A DNA stretch of 43,957 nt from CAYONQ01 sp964405375. GTDB taxonomy: Bacteria; Planctomycetota; Phycisphaerae; Sedimentisphaerales; Anaerobacaceae. The position numbers and the translations under genes were made by a program. The notes below the pieces were generated by a model that made no database searches, was not told where the DNA came from, and saw only the letters and a list, made by a program, of their open reading frames with translations. Location: assembly GCA_964405375.1 (NCBI GenBank), contig CAYONQ010000011.1:1-43957 (forward strand), in the 5' to 3' direction. Of this stretch, positions 24,791-34,242 are shown piece by piece (the stretch's first letter is position 1; each line of letters begins with the position of its first letter).

Positions 24791-25489
24791 CTACTCCTGT
24801 GGCAGTTTTGCTAGGTCTGCGTCGGAGCCGGCGACCATTAGAATATCGTCCTGATAAATAATGGTATTGGGCATAGGGACATTGATAATGCCGCCCTTTT
24901 CGGTCTTGTCGCTTTTCTTGCTTCTGGCATGCTCACCCCGCTTGATGGCGACTAAATTAACGCTGTACTTCTGCCGAAGCTGCAAATCCATAACCGTTTT
25001 GCCGTCGAAGCTGGCCGGTGCCTTTACGCGGGCCAGGCTATAGCCCGGTGCAAAGTCGATTTTCTCACCGATTTGTGGTGCGATAAGTTTATACGCCCAC
25101 TTTTGAGCCGACTCAATTTCCGGATAAATCACCTCGGTGGCGCCGACTTTGGAGAACACCTCGCCGGCAATCAAATCTTCCGCCCTGGCGAAAATCTCTT
25201 TAACGCCCATCTGGCGCAAGTTAACCACGGTCAGAATCGCCGACTCAAAACCACGCCCCGTACCCTGTCCTATACCGATGATAGCGACATCGACCTTATT
25301 GACGCCCTGTGCCTTCAGTGCCTCCTCGTCGGTGCTGTCGAGCCGAACGGCGTGACTTACCTGGTCGCGAATCAGCTCTATCTGCTCTCTGTCTTTGTCG
25401 ATTGCAATGACCTCGGCCCCGCTCATCGCCAAAGCGATGGCCAATTTCTTACCGAACCGCCCCAATCCTATAACAGCAAAACGCTTCAT
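24791..25489 (-). CDS. ktrA: KtrA/TrkA-type potassium channel regulator
   Basis: This 232-residue cytoplasmic protein forms the octameric gating ring of the Ktr potassium uptake system. A Rossmann RCK_N domain (1-130) opens with VIGLGRFGKKLA and binds ATP/NADH. An RCK_C domain (about 140-232) follows with DDILMVAGSDADL. It lacks the second RCK pair of TrkA, so it is of the KtrA/KtrC type. The channel subunit lies upstream on the same strand, separated by 74 bases with short repeats. The two genes are expected to work together; a separate promoter in the gap is possible. Confidence 0.9.
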   Translation of the reverse strand: MKRFAVIGLGRFGKKLAIALAMSGAEVIAIDKDREQIELIRDQVSHAVRLDSTDEEALKAQGVNKVDVAIIGIGQGTGRGFESAILTVVNLRQMGVKEIFARAEDLIAGEVFSKVGATEVIYPEIESAQKWAYKLIAPQIGEKIDFAPGYSLARVKAPASFDGKTVMDLQLRQKYSVNLVAIKRGEHARSKKSDKTEKGGIINVPMPNTIIYQDDILMVAGSDADLAKLPQE

Positions 25490-25521
25490 AATTCGTCCCT
25501 CTCATTTCGTGGTTCGAGATT

Positions 25522-25559
25522 CGCGATTCACTATCCGCGATTCACTATCCACGATTCAC
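25522..25559. repeat. 14-bp tandem repeat between ktrB and ktrA
   Basis: CGCGATTCACTATC occurs twice in a row (25522-25535, 25536-25549), followed by a third partial copy CACGATTCAC. GATTCGCGATTCAC-type strings are common in spacers of this kind of genome (a similar one is at about 37446-37460). No function is visible. Confidence 0.7.
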
Positions 25560-25563
25560 GCCT

Positions 25564-27342
25564 TTAACCGACAATTACCGCCTCATCGGGATAATTATAT
25601 CGAATCGGCTTCAAATTAAAGGTCAGCGTCGCCAATAACGTTAACGGCCCCAGCCGGCCGATAAGCATCACCATAATGATAATCAATTTGCCGGCGGTTG
25701 TCAAAGAAGGCGTTATTCCGGTTGTTAGGCCGACGGTCCCCAGCGCAGAGGCCGTCTCGAACATAATATCCGACATAGTAAAGCTATTGGCGTTTTCCGT
25801 GATATTAAGAACCAGCGTAGCGGTGAACAAAACCGCAACGAAAAGCAGCGTAACGGTAATCGCCCTGCCGACTACTACTACTCGCACCGAGCGATTGAAC
25901 ATCTCGACCTCCTGGCGTTTTCGCAGTGCCGCAAAAGCGGTCATTATCACCACCGCCAACGTTACCGTTTTAATTCCTCCCGCCGTTGAGCCGGGTGAGC
26001 CCCCGATAAACATAAGTAAAATCAAAATAAACTTACTCGAAGCTGATAACTGGGCGGTATTGACGGTATTAAACCCGGCCGTCCTGGCCGTAACCGACTG
26101 AAATAGCGCACCGAGCAACCCGCAGTTTTCTCCGCTGCTGGCTGTAAAATTCTCAAACACAATGATGGCCAGCATCCCTAAAACTATCAGACACGCACTT
26201 ACGCTGAGAACAATCTTGGTCTGCAGCTGCATTCTCCTCGGCGTTTCCATCGAAAAACGATAACGCTTATTAAACCACCTCTTGAAAAACCGTTTCACCC
26301 TGTCAACGGCAATATTAGACAAATCGTAAAGCACGCCGAAGCCGAGCCCTCCTAAAATTATCAATGGGCAAACCACCACGTAAATCGGCCAGCTTCTGTT
26401 GTAGCTGACGAAGCTATCGTCGAACAAGCTAAAGCCCGCATTGCAAAAAGAGCTTATTGAATGAAATATGGTGCAAAACCACTGCTGATGCACATTGGCG
26501 ACCCTGCCAGGCACATCGTCCCACATCCCGAACATACTGACGGCGCCGACCGCTTCGACAAGTATCGTGCCGAAAAAGATAAAGGCTATCATATTGCTTA
26601 TTCGGCCAAGCGTCCTTGCACTTAGCAAATCCTGCATCGCCACCGACTGGCGCAAGCTGAACGCCTGGCCCAGCAGCAAGGCAAACACTGCACCGAAAAC
26701 CACTATTCCCAAGCCGCCAAGCTGAATCAGTGAGAGAATAACCAGCTGCCCCATCAAGCTAAAGTCGCCTCCTGTATCTTTTACGATAAGGCCGGTAACG
26801 CATGTGGCGCTGGTGGCGGTAAACAGGGCATCAACAAAACTTATGTTCTCCCCAGCAGCCGACCTCGGCAGCATCAGCAAGCCAGCTCCCGAGATTATCA
26901 AGACCATAAAACTTGCGATTAAGACTCGAGTGGGATTTCTGCCCGACGCCGCACGGTTTACCACCGTCCTGCAGAGCTTGATGACCACCTGCAGAACCAG
27001 ATAGATACCGACAGCGAAATGACGCACCGCTGCAGGGTCGGTCCTGGCGAACCACCGGCCTGCCCCAAACACGGCTACGCCGAGCGCAACTAAAAGCGGA
27101 ATCTCGAACCAGTTGGCACGCAGGAATTCTCTTTTTACAGCCGCATTAAACAGCCGGATTATCTTCTCGGCAATGAAGACGCACAACAGCACAACCTGAG
27201 CGGTGTACAGAATCCCTGCGGGCAATAATGGCTTATCAAAGCCGAACAGGCAGGCATACAATGCGGCCACTACCGCCGCCGTCAAGGCGTTAATGCCGAT
27301 TAAAACCTTCTCCAATCGCTTGTTTTTGTAACTTATTTGCAT
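25564..27342 (-). CDS. ktrB: KtrB/TrkH-type potassium channel subunit
   Basis: This 592-residue integral membrane protein contains the four pore loops of the TrkH/KtrB fold. In order they carry TCVTGL (about 186), SFCNAGFS (about 304), RTAGFNT (about 421) and TVGLTTG (about 541), the glycines forming the K+ filter. The N-terminal 140 residues add three further membrane helices that most KtrB proteins (about 450 residues) lack, so the length is between KtrB and larger variants. The ATG at 27342 is followed by a cytoplasmic basic stretch (ISYKNKRLEKVL). It is transcribed ahead of ktrA. Coupling ion (Na+ or H+) cannot be told. Confidence 0.9.
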   Translation of the reverse strand: MQISYKNKRLEKVLIGINALTAAVVAALYACLFGFDKPLLPAGILYTAQVVLLCVFIAEKIIRLFNAAVKREFLRANWFEIPLLVALGVAVFGAGRWFARTDPAAVRHFAVGIYLVLQVVIKLCRTVVNRAASGRNPTRVLIASFMVLIISGAGLLMLPRSAAGENISFVDALFTATSATCVTGLIVKDTGGDFSLMGQLVILSLIQLGGLGIVVFGAVFALLLGQAFSLRQSVAMQDLLSARTLGRISNMIAFIFFGTILVEAVGAVSMFGMWDDVPGRVANVHQQWFCTIFHSISSFCNAGFSLFDDSFVSYNRSWPIYVVVCPLIILGGLGFGVLYDLSNIAVDRVKRFFKRWFNKRYRFSMETPRRMQLQTKIVLSVSACLIVLGMLAIIVFENFTASSGENCGLLGALFQSVTARTAGFNTVNTAQLSASSKFILILLMFIGGSPGSTAGGIKTVTLAVVIMTAFAALRKRQEVEMFNRSVRVVVVGRAITVTLLFVAVLFTATLVLNITENANSFTMSDIMFETASALGTVGLTTGITPSLTTAGKLIIIMVMLIGRLGPLTLLATLTFNLKPIRYNYPDEAVIVG

Positions 27343-27433
27343 AAATGTTTAGCGTGTAGCCTATAGTGGATAGAGACAATTGTCAATCGGAAAGCCCGAA
27401 TCCGAAACTCTTATACGCCGTCCTCATACCTAT

Positions 27434-29530
27434 TCAGGCGACATCCGCTAAACCCAACGCATCACCGAACTTGCTCAACAATGCTCGGCGGATATTCCTG
27501 TGTTTCGGCTTAGTTAGCATCGGGTCGGATTGGACCAGCTCGAAGGCATTTCTTCTGGCCATCACTAACAGTTCGTAATCATCGATAATATTTGCGATTT
27601 TTAAATCCGGCAGACCGTGCTGGCGCGTGCTGAACATCTCCCCAGGCCCACGTAATCGCAAATCTTGCTCAGCTATTTCAAAACCGTCATTGGTTCTGGT
27701 CATTATCTCAAGCCGGCTCTTTGCTGTCTCGCTGTCGGTCTCGGCGAACAGAAGACAATGCGACTTTGCCTCTGCCCTTCCGATACGTCCCCTTAACTGA
27801 TGTAGTTGTGCAAGGCCGAACCTGTCAGCCGCCTCTATAACCATTATCGTTGCGTTAGGCACATCTATGCCCACCTCTATCACCACAGTCGAGACCAAAA
27901 CGTCAATCTTATGTCTTCTGAAGTCGCCCATAATTTTCTGTTTCTTTGCGGAGGGCATCCGGCCGTGCAAAAGCTCAACGCTAAATTCCGGAAAGACCTT
28001 TTCCGAAAGATTTTTCCATTCGTCGGTTGCTGCCTTGACCTGTGCTTCTTGCTCAACGGATGCGATTCGCGGATAGACGAAATACGCCTGCTTCTTTGCC
28101 TTCAATCGCTGACGGATAAACTCGTATGCCCTCTGCCGGTTCTGGCTGTCAACCCAGCGGGTGGAAACAGTCCCTCTGCCCGGAGGAGAACGCTTGATTA
28201 CGGACACATCCAAGTCGCCAAAAGCGGTCATCGCCAGTGTGCGGGGGATAGGTGTGGCGGTCATAACAAGACAGTGGGGCGTGATTTGCTTTCGCAACTT
28301 CGCTCTCTGATGAACGCCGAATTTGTGCTGCTCGTCAATCACAACCAGTCCGAGCTTGTGAAATTTCACGTCTTTTTCCAGCAGCGCCACCGTGCCGACG
28401 ACAATATCCATCCGGCCGGTGCTTATCCTTGCTAAAAGCTCCGCCCTCTTTTTGCCGGTCAGTCCCCCTGTTATGCAGACTCTTCTTACCTTGCTGTTCT
28501 TTAAGTATCTTTCGATACTTATAAAATGCTGACCGGCTAGGATTTCTGTGGGCGCCATAATCGCAACCTGTGTTCCATTGGCTACGGCTAATAGCGCCGC
28601 ATAGAGCGCCACCACCGTCTTACCCGACCCGACGTCACCCTGCAATAGCCGGTTCATCGGCTCTGGCTTGCCCATATCAGCAGCGATTTCACTGATTACG
28701 TTGTTCTGGTCCTCAGTAAGCAAAAATGGAAACCGTTTCCTTATTCGACTGTCTATCTTCTCATCGCAAACACACGGCGGCGCCGAGGAAAAATGCCTGC
28801 ATCTATACCGCCGTAGCGCCAACCCTAACTGCATCAAAAACAGCTCGTCATACTTTAATCTGCGTTTTGCGGCAGCAAGTTTCTCCTCGTCAGGCGGTAA
28901 ATGTATCCATCTAAAGGCGTTTTTTCTACCGACCAGATTCGTTTTCTTGAGGAAACTATCGTCGTAAAACTCAGACACAAGGCGGTCAACTGCGTCCCGG
29001 ACAGTTTTGATTATTTTCTTGATTTGCCTGCTGCTCAACTGGCTGCTTGCGGGATAAACCCCTCCGCTAAAGTATTCAGCGGGCTCCGGATACTTGCGGT
29101 CGAGAACCAGAAATTTCGGGTTGGTCATCTGTAATTGATGCTTATATAAACCCACCTTGCCTGAAACCATTATCATCTGGCCGGGCTTTAATTGCTCTCT
29201 CAGGTACCCACCGTGAAACCACACGACCCGGCATACGCCCGTATCATCGGCAACCCTGACCTCGAAAATCGGCTGCCGGCGAAAACTCTGATAATCTACC
29301 GACTCAATTAAACCGACGATTGTAACGTTATCTTCAGGTCGCCCCTGGTTTATCTTTACGACGCCGGCAGCGAACACCCAGTCCCGCGGAAAATACTCTA
29401 ACAAATCACCAACCGTCTTAACCCCCAATTGCCCAAAGGCCCTGGCCCTGGCAGGGCCGACGCCTTTTAAAAACCGAACCGGCATCGACAAACTAATTTC
29501 GGCAGCATTAGTTCGTAGTTCGTTGTTCAT
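27434..29530 (-). CDS. recG: ATP-dependent DNA helicase RecG
   Basis: RecG remodels stalled replication forks and Holliday junctions. This 698-residue protein has an N-terminal wedge with SMPVRFLKGVGPARARAF, an OB-fold region (about 60-150), and the helicase core with Walker A GDVGSGKTVV, the DEQH motif VVIDEQHKFG, TATPIPRT, and the C-terminal QLRGRIGRAEAKSHCLL. The length is within the family's range (about 680-780). I chose the ATG at 29530; a TTG three codons upstream and an ATG at 29485 are alternatives, none with a clear ribosome site. The convergent/adjacent gene pcm lies 53 bases upstream on the same strand. Confidence 0.95.
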   Translation of the reverse strand: MNNELRTNAAEISLSMPVRFLKGVGPARARAFGQLGVKTVGDLLEYFPRDWVFAAGVVKINQGRPEDNVTIVGLIESVDYQSFRRQPIFEVRVADDTGVCRVVWFHGGYLREQLKPGQMIMVSGKVGLYKHQLQMTNPKFLVLDRKYPEPAEYFSGGVYPASSQLSSRQIKKIIKTVRDAVDRLVSEFYDDSFLKKTNLVGRKNAFRWIHLPPDEEKLAAAKRRLKYDELFLMQLGLALRRYRCRHFSSAPPCVCDEKIDSRIRKRFPFLLTEDQNNVISEIAADMGKPEPMNRLLQGDVGSGKTVVALYAALLAVANGTQVAIMAPTEILAGQHFISIERYLKNSKVRRVCITGGLTGKKRAELLARISTGRMDIVVGTVALLEKDVKFHKLGLVVIDEQHKFGVHQRAKLRKQITPHCLVMTATPIPRTLAMTAFGDLDVSVIKRSPPGRGTVSTRWVDSQNRQRAYEFIRQRLKAKKQAYFVYPRIASVEQEAQVKAATDEWKNLSEKVFPEFSVELLHGRMPSAKKQKIMGDFRRHKIDVLVSTVVIEVGIDVPNATIMVIEAADRFGLAQLHQLRGRIGRAEAKSHCLLFAETDSETAKSRLEIMTRTNDGFEIAEQDLRLRGPGEMFSTRQHGLPDLKIANIIDDYELLVMARRNAFELVQSDPMLTKPKHRNIRRALLSKFGDALGLADVA

Positions 29531-29583
29531 AGTTCTCAATAATCAATCATAAATAATCAATAGTAAATTAAAAATGGCTCGTG

Positions 29584-30246
29584 CTATTGCTCGAAACTGA
29601 ACTCACCGACCAGCTTGACAAAACGAACGTCACAAATCAGTTTTCTAATTATTCTCCCCTTTTTCTTTTCGTAGAGCATCAGCTCCTGCACGCCTGCGCC
29701 GCCGACCGGAGCGACCATTAAACCGCCGTCGTCGAGCTGATTTACTAACGGCTGCGGCACTTCCGGAACCGCTGCGGTTACGATAATCCTGTCGAAGGTT
29801 TTTTCCCCCGGCCAGCCGCAGCTGCCGTCGCCGATATGGAACTCGACATTTTTAACGCTCAATCTATCCAGAACCGCTTGAGCCGATTCGGCTAACTGGG
29901 CGAGTCTTTCTATCGTATAGACCTTTTTCGCCAGCCGGCTCAGGATGGCGGTCTGATACCCGCTGCCGGTGCCAATCTCCAGAACCTCACAGTCACGGTT
30001 AAGCCGCAGTTCCTGCGTCATCAGCGCAACGATATACGGCTGAGAAATGGTTTGCTCTAAGCCGATAGGCAGCGGCCCATCGGCATACGCCTGCGACCGG
30101 TAATTCTGCGGCACAAATTCTTCCCGGCGAATCTCACCCATCACCCTTAGCACTTCCGCATCTGTTATACCGCGACCTATCAGGTCGTAGTCGAGCATCT
30201 GATGACGAGCCAGGGCAAACCTATTTTTGTTTTTTTGGCTGTCCAC
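29584..30246 (-). CDS. pcm: Protein-L-isoaspartate O-methyltransferase
   Basis: Pcm repairs damaged isoaspartyl residues by methyl transfer from SAM. The 220-residue protein shows ALMTQEL, the SAM motif VLEIGTGSGYQTAILSRL (about 94-111), and FDRIIVTAAVPEVPQPLVNQL near residue 160. The substrate-recognition LPIGLEQTISQPYIVA segment is intact. The start is a GTG at 30244-30246. It lies just before recG on the minus strand and may share its transcript. The spacer to the right (30247-30414) holds the promoter of the opposing lipoprotein gene. Confidence 0.93.
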   Translation of the reverse strand: MDSQKNKNRFALARHQMLDYDLIGRGITDAEVLRVMGEIRREEFVPQNYRSQAYADGPLPIGLEQTISQPYIVALMTQELRLNRDCEVLEIGTGSGYQTAILSRLAKKVYTIERLAQLAESAQAVLDRLSVKNVEFHIGDGSCGWPGEKTFDRIIVTAAVPEVPQPLVNQLDDGGLMVAPVGGAGVQELMLYEKKKGRIIRKLICDVRFVKLVGEFSFEQ

Positions 30247-30308
30247 AACTGTAATAATCGCTTTTTAAGTGCTATTTTGCAAATCATTTTTCGCTGCGAT
30301 TAAGTTCG

Positions 30309-30336
30309 TTGCTATTGTACCGGCAAATGGTAAAAT
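30309..30336 (+). promoter_or_regulatory. Promoter of the lipoprotein gene
   Basis: TTGCTA (-35, 30309-30314) and TAAAAT (-10, 30331-30336) are 16 bases apart, about 80 bases before the lipoprotein start codon. Confidence 0.5.
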
Positions 30337-30414
30337 GTCATATTGACACTGCAAGTGGCGGAAAGCCGTGCTTCGCATAAAATATTTTTAGAGGGCTTTA
30401 AGGGGTGCAAAAAA

Positions 30415-31143
30415 ATGAAAACCAAGAAGCTCCTTTTCTACCTGTTAGCAGCCATTTTAGGCGGCTGTGTACCCGTTATGTCGCTCCATCCGCTTTTCAC
30501 CGAAAAAGATGTGCTCTTTGAGGAAAAATTGCTCGGCACCTGGGTGAATGACCCCAACAACCCCACAACCACCTGGGAATTTGAGCGTGTTATGGACGAA
30601 TCTGAGAATGCCATAGAATTTAAACGTCCCGACAGACCAGAAAATGCATACAAACTGGTTTTTCACAACAATAAGGATGACGGAAAAGGCTCATTTTTCG
30701 CACATTTGGTGAAGCTGGAGAATATGCTCTTTCTCGACGTTTACCCAAGCCAATTACCATGCGCACCAAAGGATCCAAATGAGTTTCAGTTTTATAATAT
30801 ATATTTTTTGGTTCCTGTTCGCACATTCATAAAAATTGATTCCATTGAACCTCAGTTGAGGATGCGATTAACAGACGATGATGATATGAAGAAGCTGCTC
30901 GCCGAAGACCCCAATGTGGTAAAGTATGAATTGGCCGACGACAAACTTATTTTGACGGCATCGACGAGAGAGCTTCAGGCATTTGTGCTGAAGTATGCCG
31001 ACGACAGCAGAGTATTCAGCAATGAAATTGTCTTGAGCCGTAAAAAACCCCAAGACCCTAACGACAACGACCCAAATGTTGTTGACCCCAATTTAATCGA
31101 CCCTGATAATACCGACCCTAACGAGGTTTCAAAAATCGAGTAG
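30415..31143 (+). CDS. Lipoprotein with Asp/Pro/Asn-rich tail
   Basis: This 242-residue protein starts MKTKKLLFYLLAAILGGCVPV, a signal peptide with the lipobox LGGC; the Cys would be lipidated. The ATG at 30415 follows AAGGGGTG at the proper distance, whereas an upstream in-frame start would bury the signal peptide. The folded part (about 30-205, with LFTEKDVLFEEKLLGTWVND) looks like a lipocalin-type barrel start, as in many small bacterial lipoproteins. The last 30 residues repeat D-P-N motifs (DPNDNDPNVVDPNL), a disordered, possibly calcium-binding, tail. Function unknown. Confidence 0.8.
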   Translation: MKTKKLLFYLLAAILGGCVPVMSLHPLFTEKDVLFEEKLLGTWVNDPNNPTTTWEFERVMDESENAIEFKRPDRPENAYKLVFHNNKDDGKGSFFAHLVKLENMLFLDVYPSQLPCAPKDPNEFQFYNIYFLVPVRTFIKIDSIEPQLRMRLTDDDDMKKLLAEDPNVVKYELADDKLILTASTRELQAFVLKYADDSRVFSNEIVLSRKKPQDPNDNDPNVVDPNLIDPDNTDPNEVSKIE

Positions 31144-31146
31144 GCC

Positions 31147-31182
31147 CCGTTAGATGGCGGCTTCGCCTATCTCACGGGGTAG
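31147..31182 (+). terminator. CCCCGTTAGA-type stem-loop after the lipoprotein gene
   Basis: CCCCGTTAGATGGCG pairs with CGCCTATCTCACGGGG around a short GCTTC loop, with one or two mismatches, directly after the lipoprotein stop codon. It lacks a U-run but is well placed as a terminator. The same CCCCGTTAGA arm recurs near 37502-37563. Confidence 0.55.
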
Positions 31183-31199
31183 ATAAAGGCAGTAAAATT

Positions 31200-32813
31200 A
31201 TGATTGGTCAGCCGGAATTCAGGCGCTATCTGGTAAATATCGATTCTGGCTCGATGCACCAGCTATTTACCGATTGTTTGGTGATTGGGGCCGGCATTGC
31301 AGGTCTGCGCGCCGCTATCGAAGCGGCCAGGGACCACAACGTTGTCGTTGTCTGCAAAGGTGCTCTCCACGACAGTAATACATGGAAGGCCCAGGGAGGC
31401 ATCGCCTCGGTACTTGACAAAGCCGATACATTTGAATCACACATAGCCGACACGCTTAACACCGGCTGTGGTCTAAGCGACGAAAAAATTGTTGACCTGG
31501 TGGTTCGCCACGGTCCGGAGCTCATCGAGCAACTGCTCCGCTGGGGCACCGAGTTTGACCTGACCGACGGACATATCGCCGCTACCCTCGAAGGCGGCCA
31601 CACGCACCCTCGCATTGCGCACGCTCACGGCGACGAAACAGGCCGGGTAGTTGCAGAGGTGCTCATAGAAAAAATAAGGCAGAATCCGAAGATAAAAATA
31701 ATAGAAAACTTCTACACTATCGACATCCTCACCAACGACGAGAACCAGTGCATTGGAATAATCGGCCAAGACAGTCAGGGCCTACAGATAATCTTCTCTG
31801 CGGCCATAATCTTGGCGACCGGCGGGGCAGGCCAATTGTATCGTGAAACCACCAACCCTGAAGTTGCAACCGGCGACGGTATCGCTATTGGCTACCGCGC
31901 AGGCGCTGTGCTGGCCGACATGGAGTTTATGCAGTTTCATCCGACCACTCTCTACATCGCCGGTGCCTCACGGGCACTGATTACAGAAACGCTGCGAGGA
32001 GAAGGCGCCACCCTGCTTGATAAAAACGGCTATCGCTTTATGAAGGACTATCACGAATCCGCCGAGCTTGCCCCACGTGATATTGTCAGCCGGGCCATTC
32101 TCAGCCAGATGTTGAAAACCGAATCGACGCACGTTTATCTGGACGTTCGGAAGTTTGACAAGACATATTTTGAAAAAAGATTTCCCGCAATTAACGAATT
32201 GTGCGAAAGTTTCGACATAGACATCAGCCGGGACCTCATTCCCGTCCGGCCCAGCGCACACTATATGGTTGGTGGGGTAAAGACCGATAGCAGCGCCAGG
32301 ACAAGCATCGAAAATCTTTACGCCTGCGGCGAGGTGGCGGCGACCGGCCTTCACGGGGCAAACCGGCTCGGCAGCAACTCTCTGCTCGAGGGGCTGGTCT
32401 TTGGCAGAATAGCCGGCCACCAGGCCCCGCTGAATGTCAGAACGGATGTGGCTCATATCAAGCACCCCCCGATAAAATATCAGGTTCCGTACTCGAACAG
32501 AACCCGCTTGGATACCACAGACGTTAGAAACTCACTTAGAGCCCTTATGTGGCGAAACGTCGGGATTACCAGAAGCGACCAGCCGCTCGAAGAAAGCCAG
32601 GAGATTATCAGATTCTGGCAGCGGTACGTTATGGACAAAATCTTCGATGCACCGGCGGGCTGGGAATGCCAGAATATGCTCACCGTCTGCCTGCTGATGG
32701 CACGTTCCGCCCAGCAGCGCCGGGAAAGCCGGGGCGTGCATTTCAGAAGCGACTTCCCCCAAACCGATGATGAGCAATTCAAAAAACATATCGAAATCTC
32801 CCATCAAGGGTAG
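31200..32813 (+). CDS. nadB: L-aspartate oxidase
   Basis: NadB oxidises L-aspartate to iminoaspartate, the first step of de novo NAD synthesis, with FAD. The 537-residue protein has the dinucleotide motif LVIGAGIAGLRAA (about 27-39), the family segment WKAQGGIASVL, MQFHPTTLY, and RPSAHYMVGGVKTD, with active-site Arg and His residues as in the succinate dehydrogenase flavoprotein family. The C-terminal helical domain (about 430-537) closes with the RSAQQRRESRGVHFRSDFP segment. The first ATG (31200) adds 18 residues to a second possible start at 31254; the AAAGG upstream is distant. The partner nadA is not in the window. Confidence 0.94.
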   Translation: MIGQPEFRRYLVNIDSGSMHQLFTDCLVIGAGIAGLRAAIEAARDHNVVVVCKGALHDSNTWKAQGGIASVLDKADTFESHIADTLNTGCGLSDEKIVDLVVRHGPELIEQLLRWGTEFDLTDGHIAATLEGGHTHPRIAHAHGDETGRVVAEVLIEKIRQNPKIKIIENFYTIDILTNDENQCIGIIGQDSQGLQIIFSAAIILATGGAGQLYRETTNPEVATGDGIAIGYRAGAVLADMEFMQFHPTTLYIAGASRALITETLRGEGATLLDKNGYRFMKDYHESAELAPRDIVSRAILSQMLKTESTHVYLDVRKFDKTYFEKRFPAINELCESFDIDISRDLIPVRPSAHYMVGGVKTDSSARTSIENLYACGEVAATGLHGANRLGSNSLLEGLVFGRIAGHQAPLNVRTDVAHIKHPPIKYQVPYSNRTRLDTTDVRNSLRALMWRNVGITRSDQPLEESQEIIRFWQRYVMDKIFDAPAGWECQNMLTVCLLMARSAQQRRESRGVHFRSDFPQTDDEQFKKHIEISHQG

Positions 32814-32859
32814 AAATTAAGGCAAATTTTGTTATAATGGATGTGTTTGGTAAAACAAT

Positions 32860-32889
32860 AATTGATTATCAACAGTAAAGTAATCAATT
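32860..32889. repeat. 9-bp inverted repeat before rnpB
   Basis: AATTGATTA (32860-32868) and TAATCAATT (32881-32889) form a perfect inverted repeat with a 12-base spacer just before rnpB. Similar TTGATTAT/ATAATCAAT strings occur near 13080-13115 and 29537-29565. A TATAAT (32833-32838) upstream may be the -10 of rnpB, giving a longer precursor. Confidence 0.5.
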
Positions 32890-32892
32890 AAG

Positions 32893-33247
32893 AAAGTGGG
32901 TCGGGCGGTCGCCCCGCACCGCTACTGGTGCGGGGAGGAAAGTCCGAGCAGGACAGGGCACGGTGATGGCTAACAGCCACCCGGGGCGACCCGAGGGAAA
33001 GTGCCACAGAAACCACACAGCCGATGGCCCCGATTAGTCGGGGAACAGGCAACGGTGAAATGGTGCGGTAAGAGCGCACCGCGGTGTCGGCGACGGCATC
33101 GGCAGGGCAAACCCCACCGCCTGCAAGACCAAGAAGCTGGCGCTCGGCCCGGGCATTACCAGCGGGTAGGTCGCTTGAGCCGGCCGGTAACGGCCGGTCG
33201 AGATAAATGGCCGCTAAGACAGAACTCGGCTTACAGACCCACTTTTT
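32893..33247 (+). ncRNA. rnpB: RNase P RNA, bacterial class A
   Basis: RNase P RNA is the catalytic subunit that trims tRNA 5' leaders. The universally conserved P4/J core is present: GAGGAAAGTCCGAGC near 32934-32948, the partner AGACAGAACTCGGCTTACAGA near 33217-33237 (read in parts), and ACAGAAA near 33006. The ends pair through AAAGTGGGTC (32893-32902) and GACCCACTTT (33236-33245), giving about 355 bases, normal for class A. The run of T residues right after the closing stem probably doubles as the terminator. The P12-P14 region holds GC-rich hairpins with GGCCGGTAACGGCCGG. Confidence 0.95.
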
Positions 33248-33317
33248 TGATTGATTATTGAGCCCCCTTGGCGCGATTTACGAGCTAACTACCTCAAAGT
33301 GACCGGTTTGCAGCAGG

Positions 33318-33416
33318 TGTTAAATGTAAGTCGATTTCTGACAATACATTCCGCAATTTTGCGTTTTGCACTTTGATTTTTACATTTTCAAACTGACCAT
33401 CGGTCAGTTTGAGTAA
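33318..33416. repeat. Intergenic repeat copy A (GTCAGTTTGA family)
   Basis: This copy has two parts. The first is an AT-rich segment with CCGCAATTTTGCGTTTTGCA and CTTTGATTTTTACATTTT. The second is a perfect inverted repeat, TCAAACTGACC-N3-GGTCAGTTTGA (33388-33412). It lies just after the stop of the minus-strand lipoprotein gene at 33424 and after rnpB, so it could act as a bidirectional terminator. Confidence 0.85.
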
Positions 33417-33423
33417 CTACAAA

Positions 33424-34227
33424 CTATGGCCACCCCCTGAATACCTTCTTAGGCAAGCTCACTTTCCTCTTGGCAAGCGAACCAAGTCTCATCTCAACCG
33501 TGACGATATCATCAGCAACGGCCATTTTAATCCTGCCCTTATCGAAGCTGGTATGTTCAAACTTAAGACCGGCGGATGCGCTCAGTCCCGCCGCCAGCGC
33601 AGGTGAGCTGTCTAATTTAACCAGAACCGCCTGCAGCGCCTGATTGATAAGCATCCCGCAAATGCCAATCGTTTTATTATCCGGGCTGACCTCGTCCGCA
33701 TCTTTGCGAACGTTTTCCAAAACCCGCCGAAGGACCGCTATTTGCCTTGCGTTATCGTCCGCGTATGGCTCGTCAAGCACCTCCGGCTCCAATACCATTT
33801 CGCAGTCAAAACTGAGATTTTCCCACGGCTCAACGAATATAGACTTTGGCCTTTCATCTACAATGAAAAAATATTTTCGTTGCGCCGTCAGTTCATCTTC
33901 ATCGAAGGCAACCATTTTCAGCCACGTCTTGTAGCCCTTCTTCTTCTGCCCGAGCGAGGCAACCACGCTCTTGCTCTGGCTGAGCAGCTCGAATTCGGGT
34001 ATGTTAATCACACCAAGCACGTCGGCGGCGCCGCTGGTCTTCAGCTCCGTCTGCCGGTAGCCGGCGGCAACCTGCTCATAAGAGGCCCCCCTTTCCGGCA
34101 TAAGCAGCGCTACGGTATCCCGAACAACGCAGCCAGACAGGCCTAAAATAACGAAAAGCTGAAAACTAAAAACTAAAAGCCGTAATTTAACATTAGAAAC
34201 TTTAGATTCTACGTTCCGGTTTCGCAC
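33424..34227 (-). CDS. Lipoprotein of unknown function
   Basis: This 267-residue protein has a basic N-region and a signal peptide ending in the lipobox LSGC (about residues 17-33: RLLVFSFQLFVILGLSGC). The rest (34-267) is predicted soluble with mixed alpha/beta character; DNKTIGICGMLINQALQAVLVKLDSSPALAAGLSAS is the most ordered-looking segment. I recognise no family. The start is a GTG with GGAG 8 bases upstream, 15 bases after the ilvC stop, so it is probably the last gene of the ilvC transcript although nothing links it to amino acid synthesis. Confidence 0.7.
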   Translation of the reverse strand: MRNRNVESKVSNVKLRLLVFSFQLFVILGLSGCVVRDTVALLMPERGASYEQVAAGYRQTELKTSGAADVLGVINIPEFELLSQSKSVVASLGQKKKGYKTWLKMVAFDEDELTAQRKYFFIVDERPKSIFVEPWENLSFDCEMVLEPEVLDEPYADDNARQIAVLRRVLENVRKDADEVSPDNKTIGICGMLINQALQAVLVKLDSSPALAAGLSASAGLKFEHTSFDKGRIKMAVADDIVTVEMRLGSLAKRKVSLPKKVFRGWP

Positions 34228-34242
34228 TTTTCGCTCTCCGCT

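Noticed and set aside
25501..25563. CRISPR-like array between the ktr genes
   Set aside because: Only two and a half 14-bp units with no spacers.
33055..33070. Extra copy of the ATGGTGCGG repeat in rnpB
   Set aside because: It is part of the RNase P RNA and only nine bases match.
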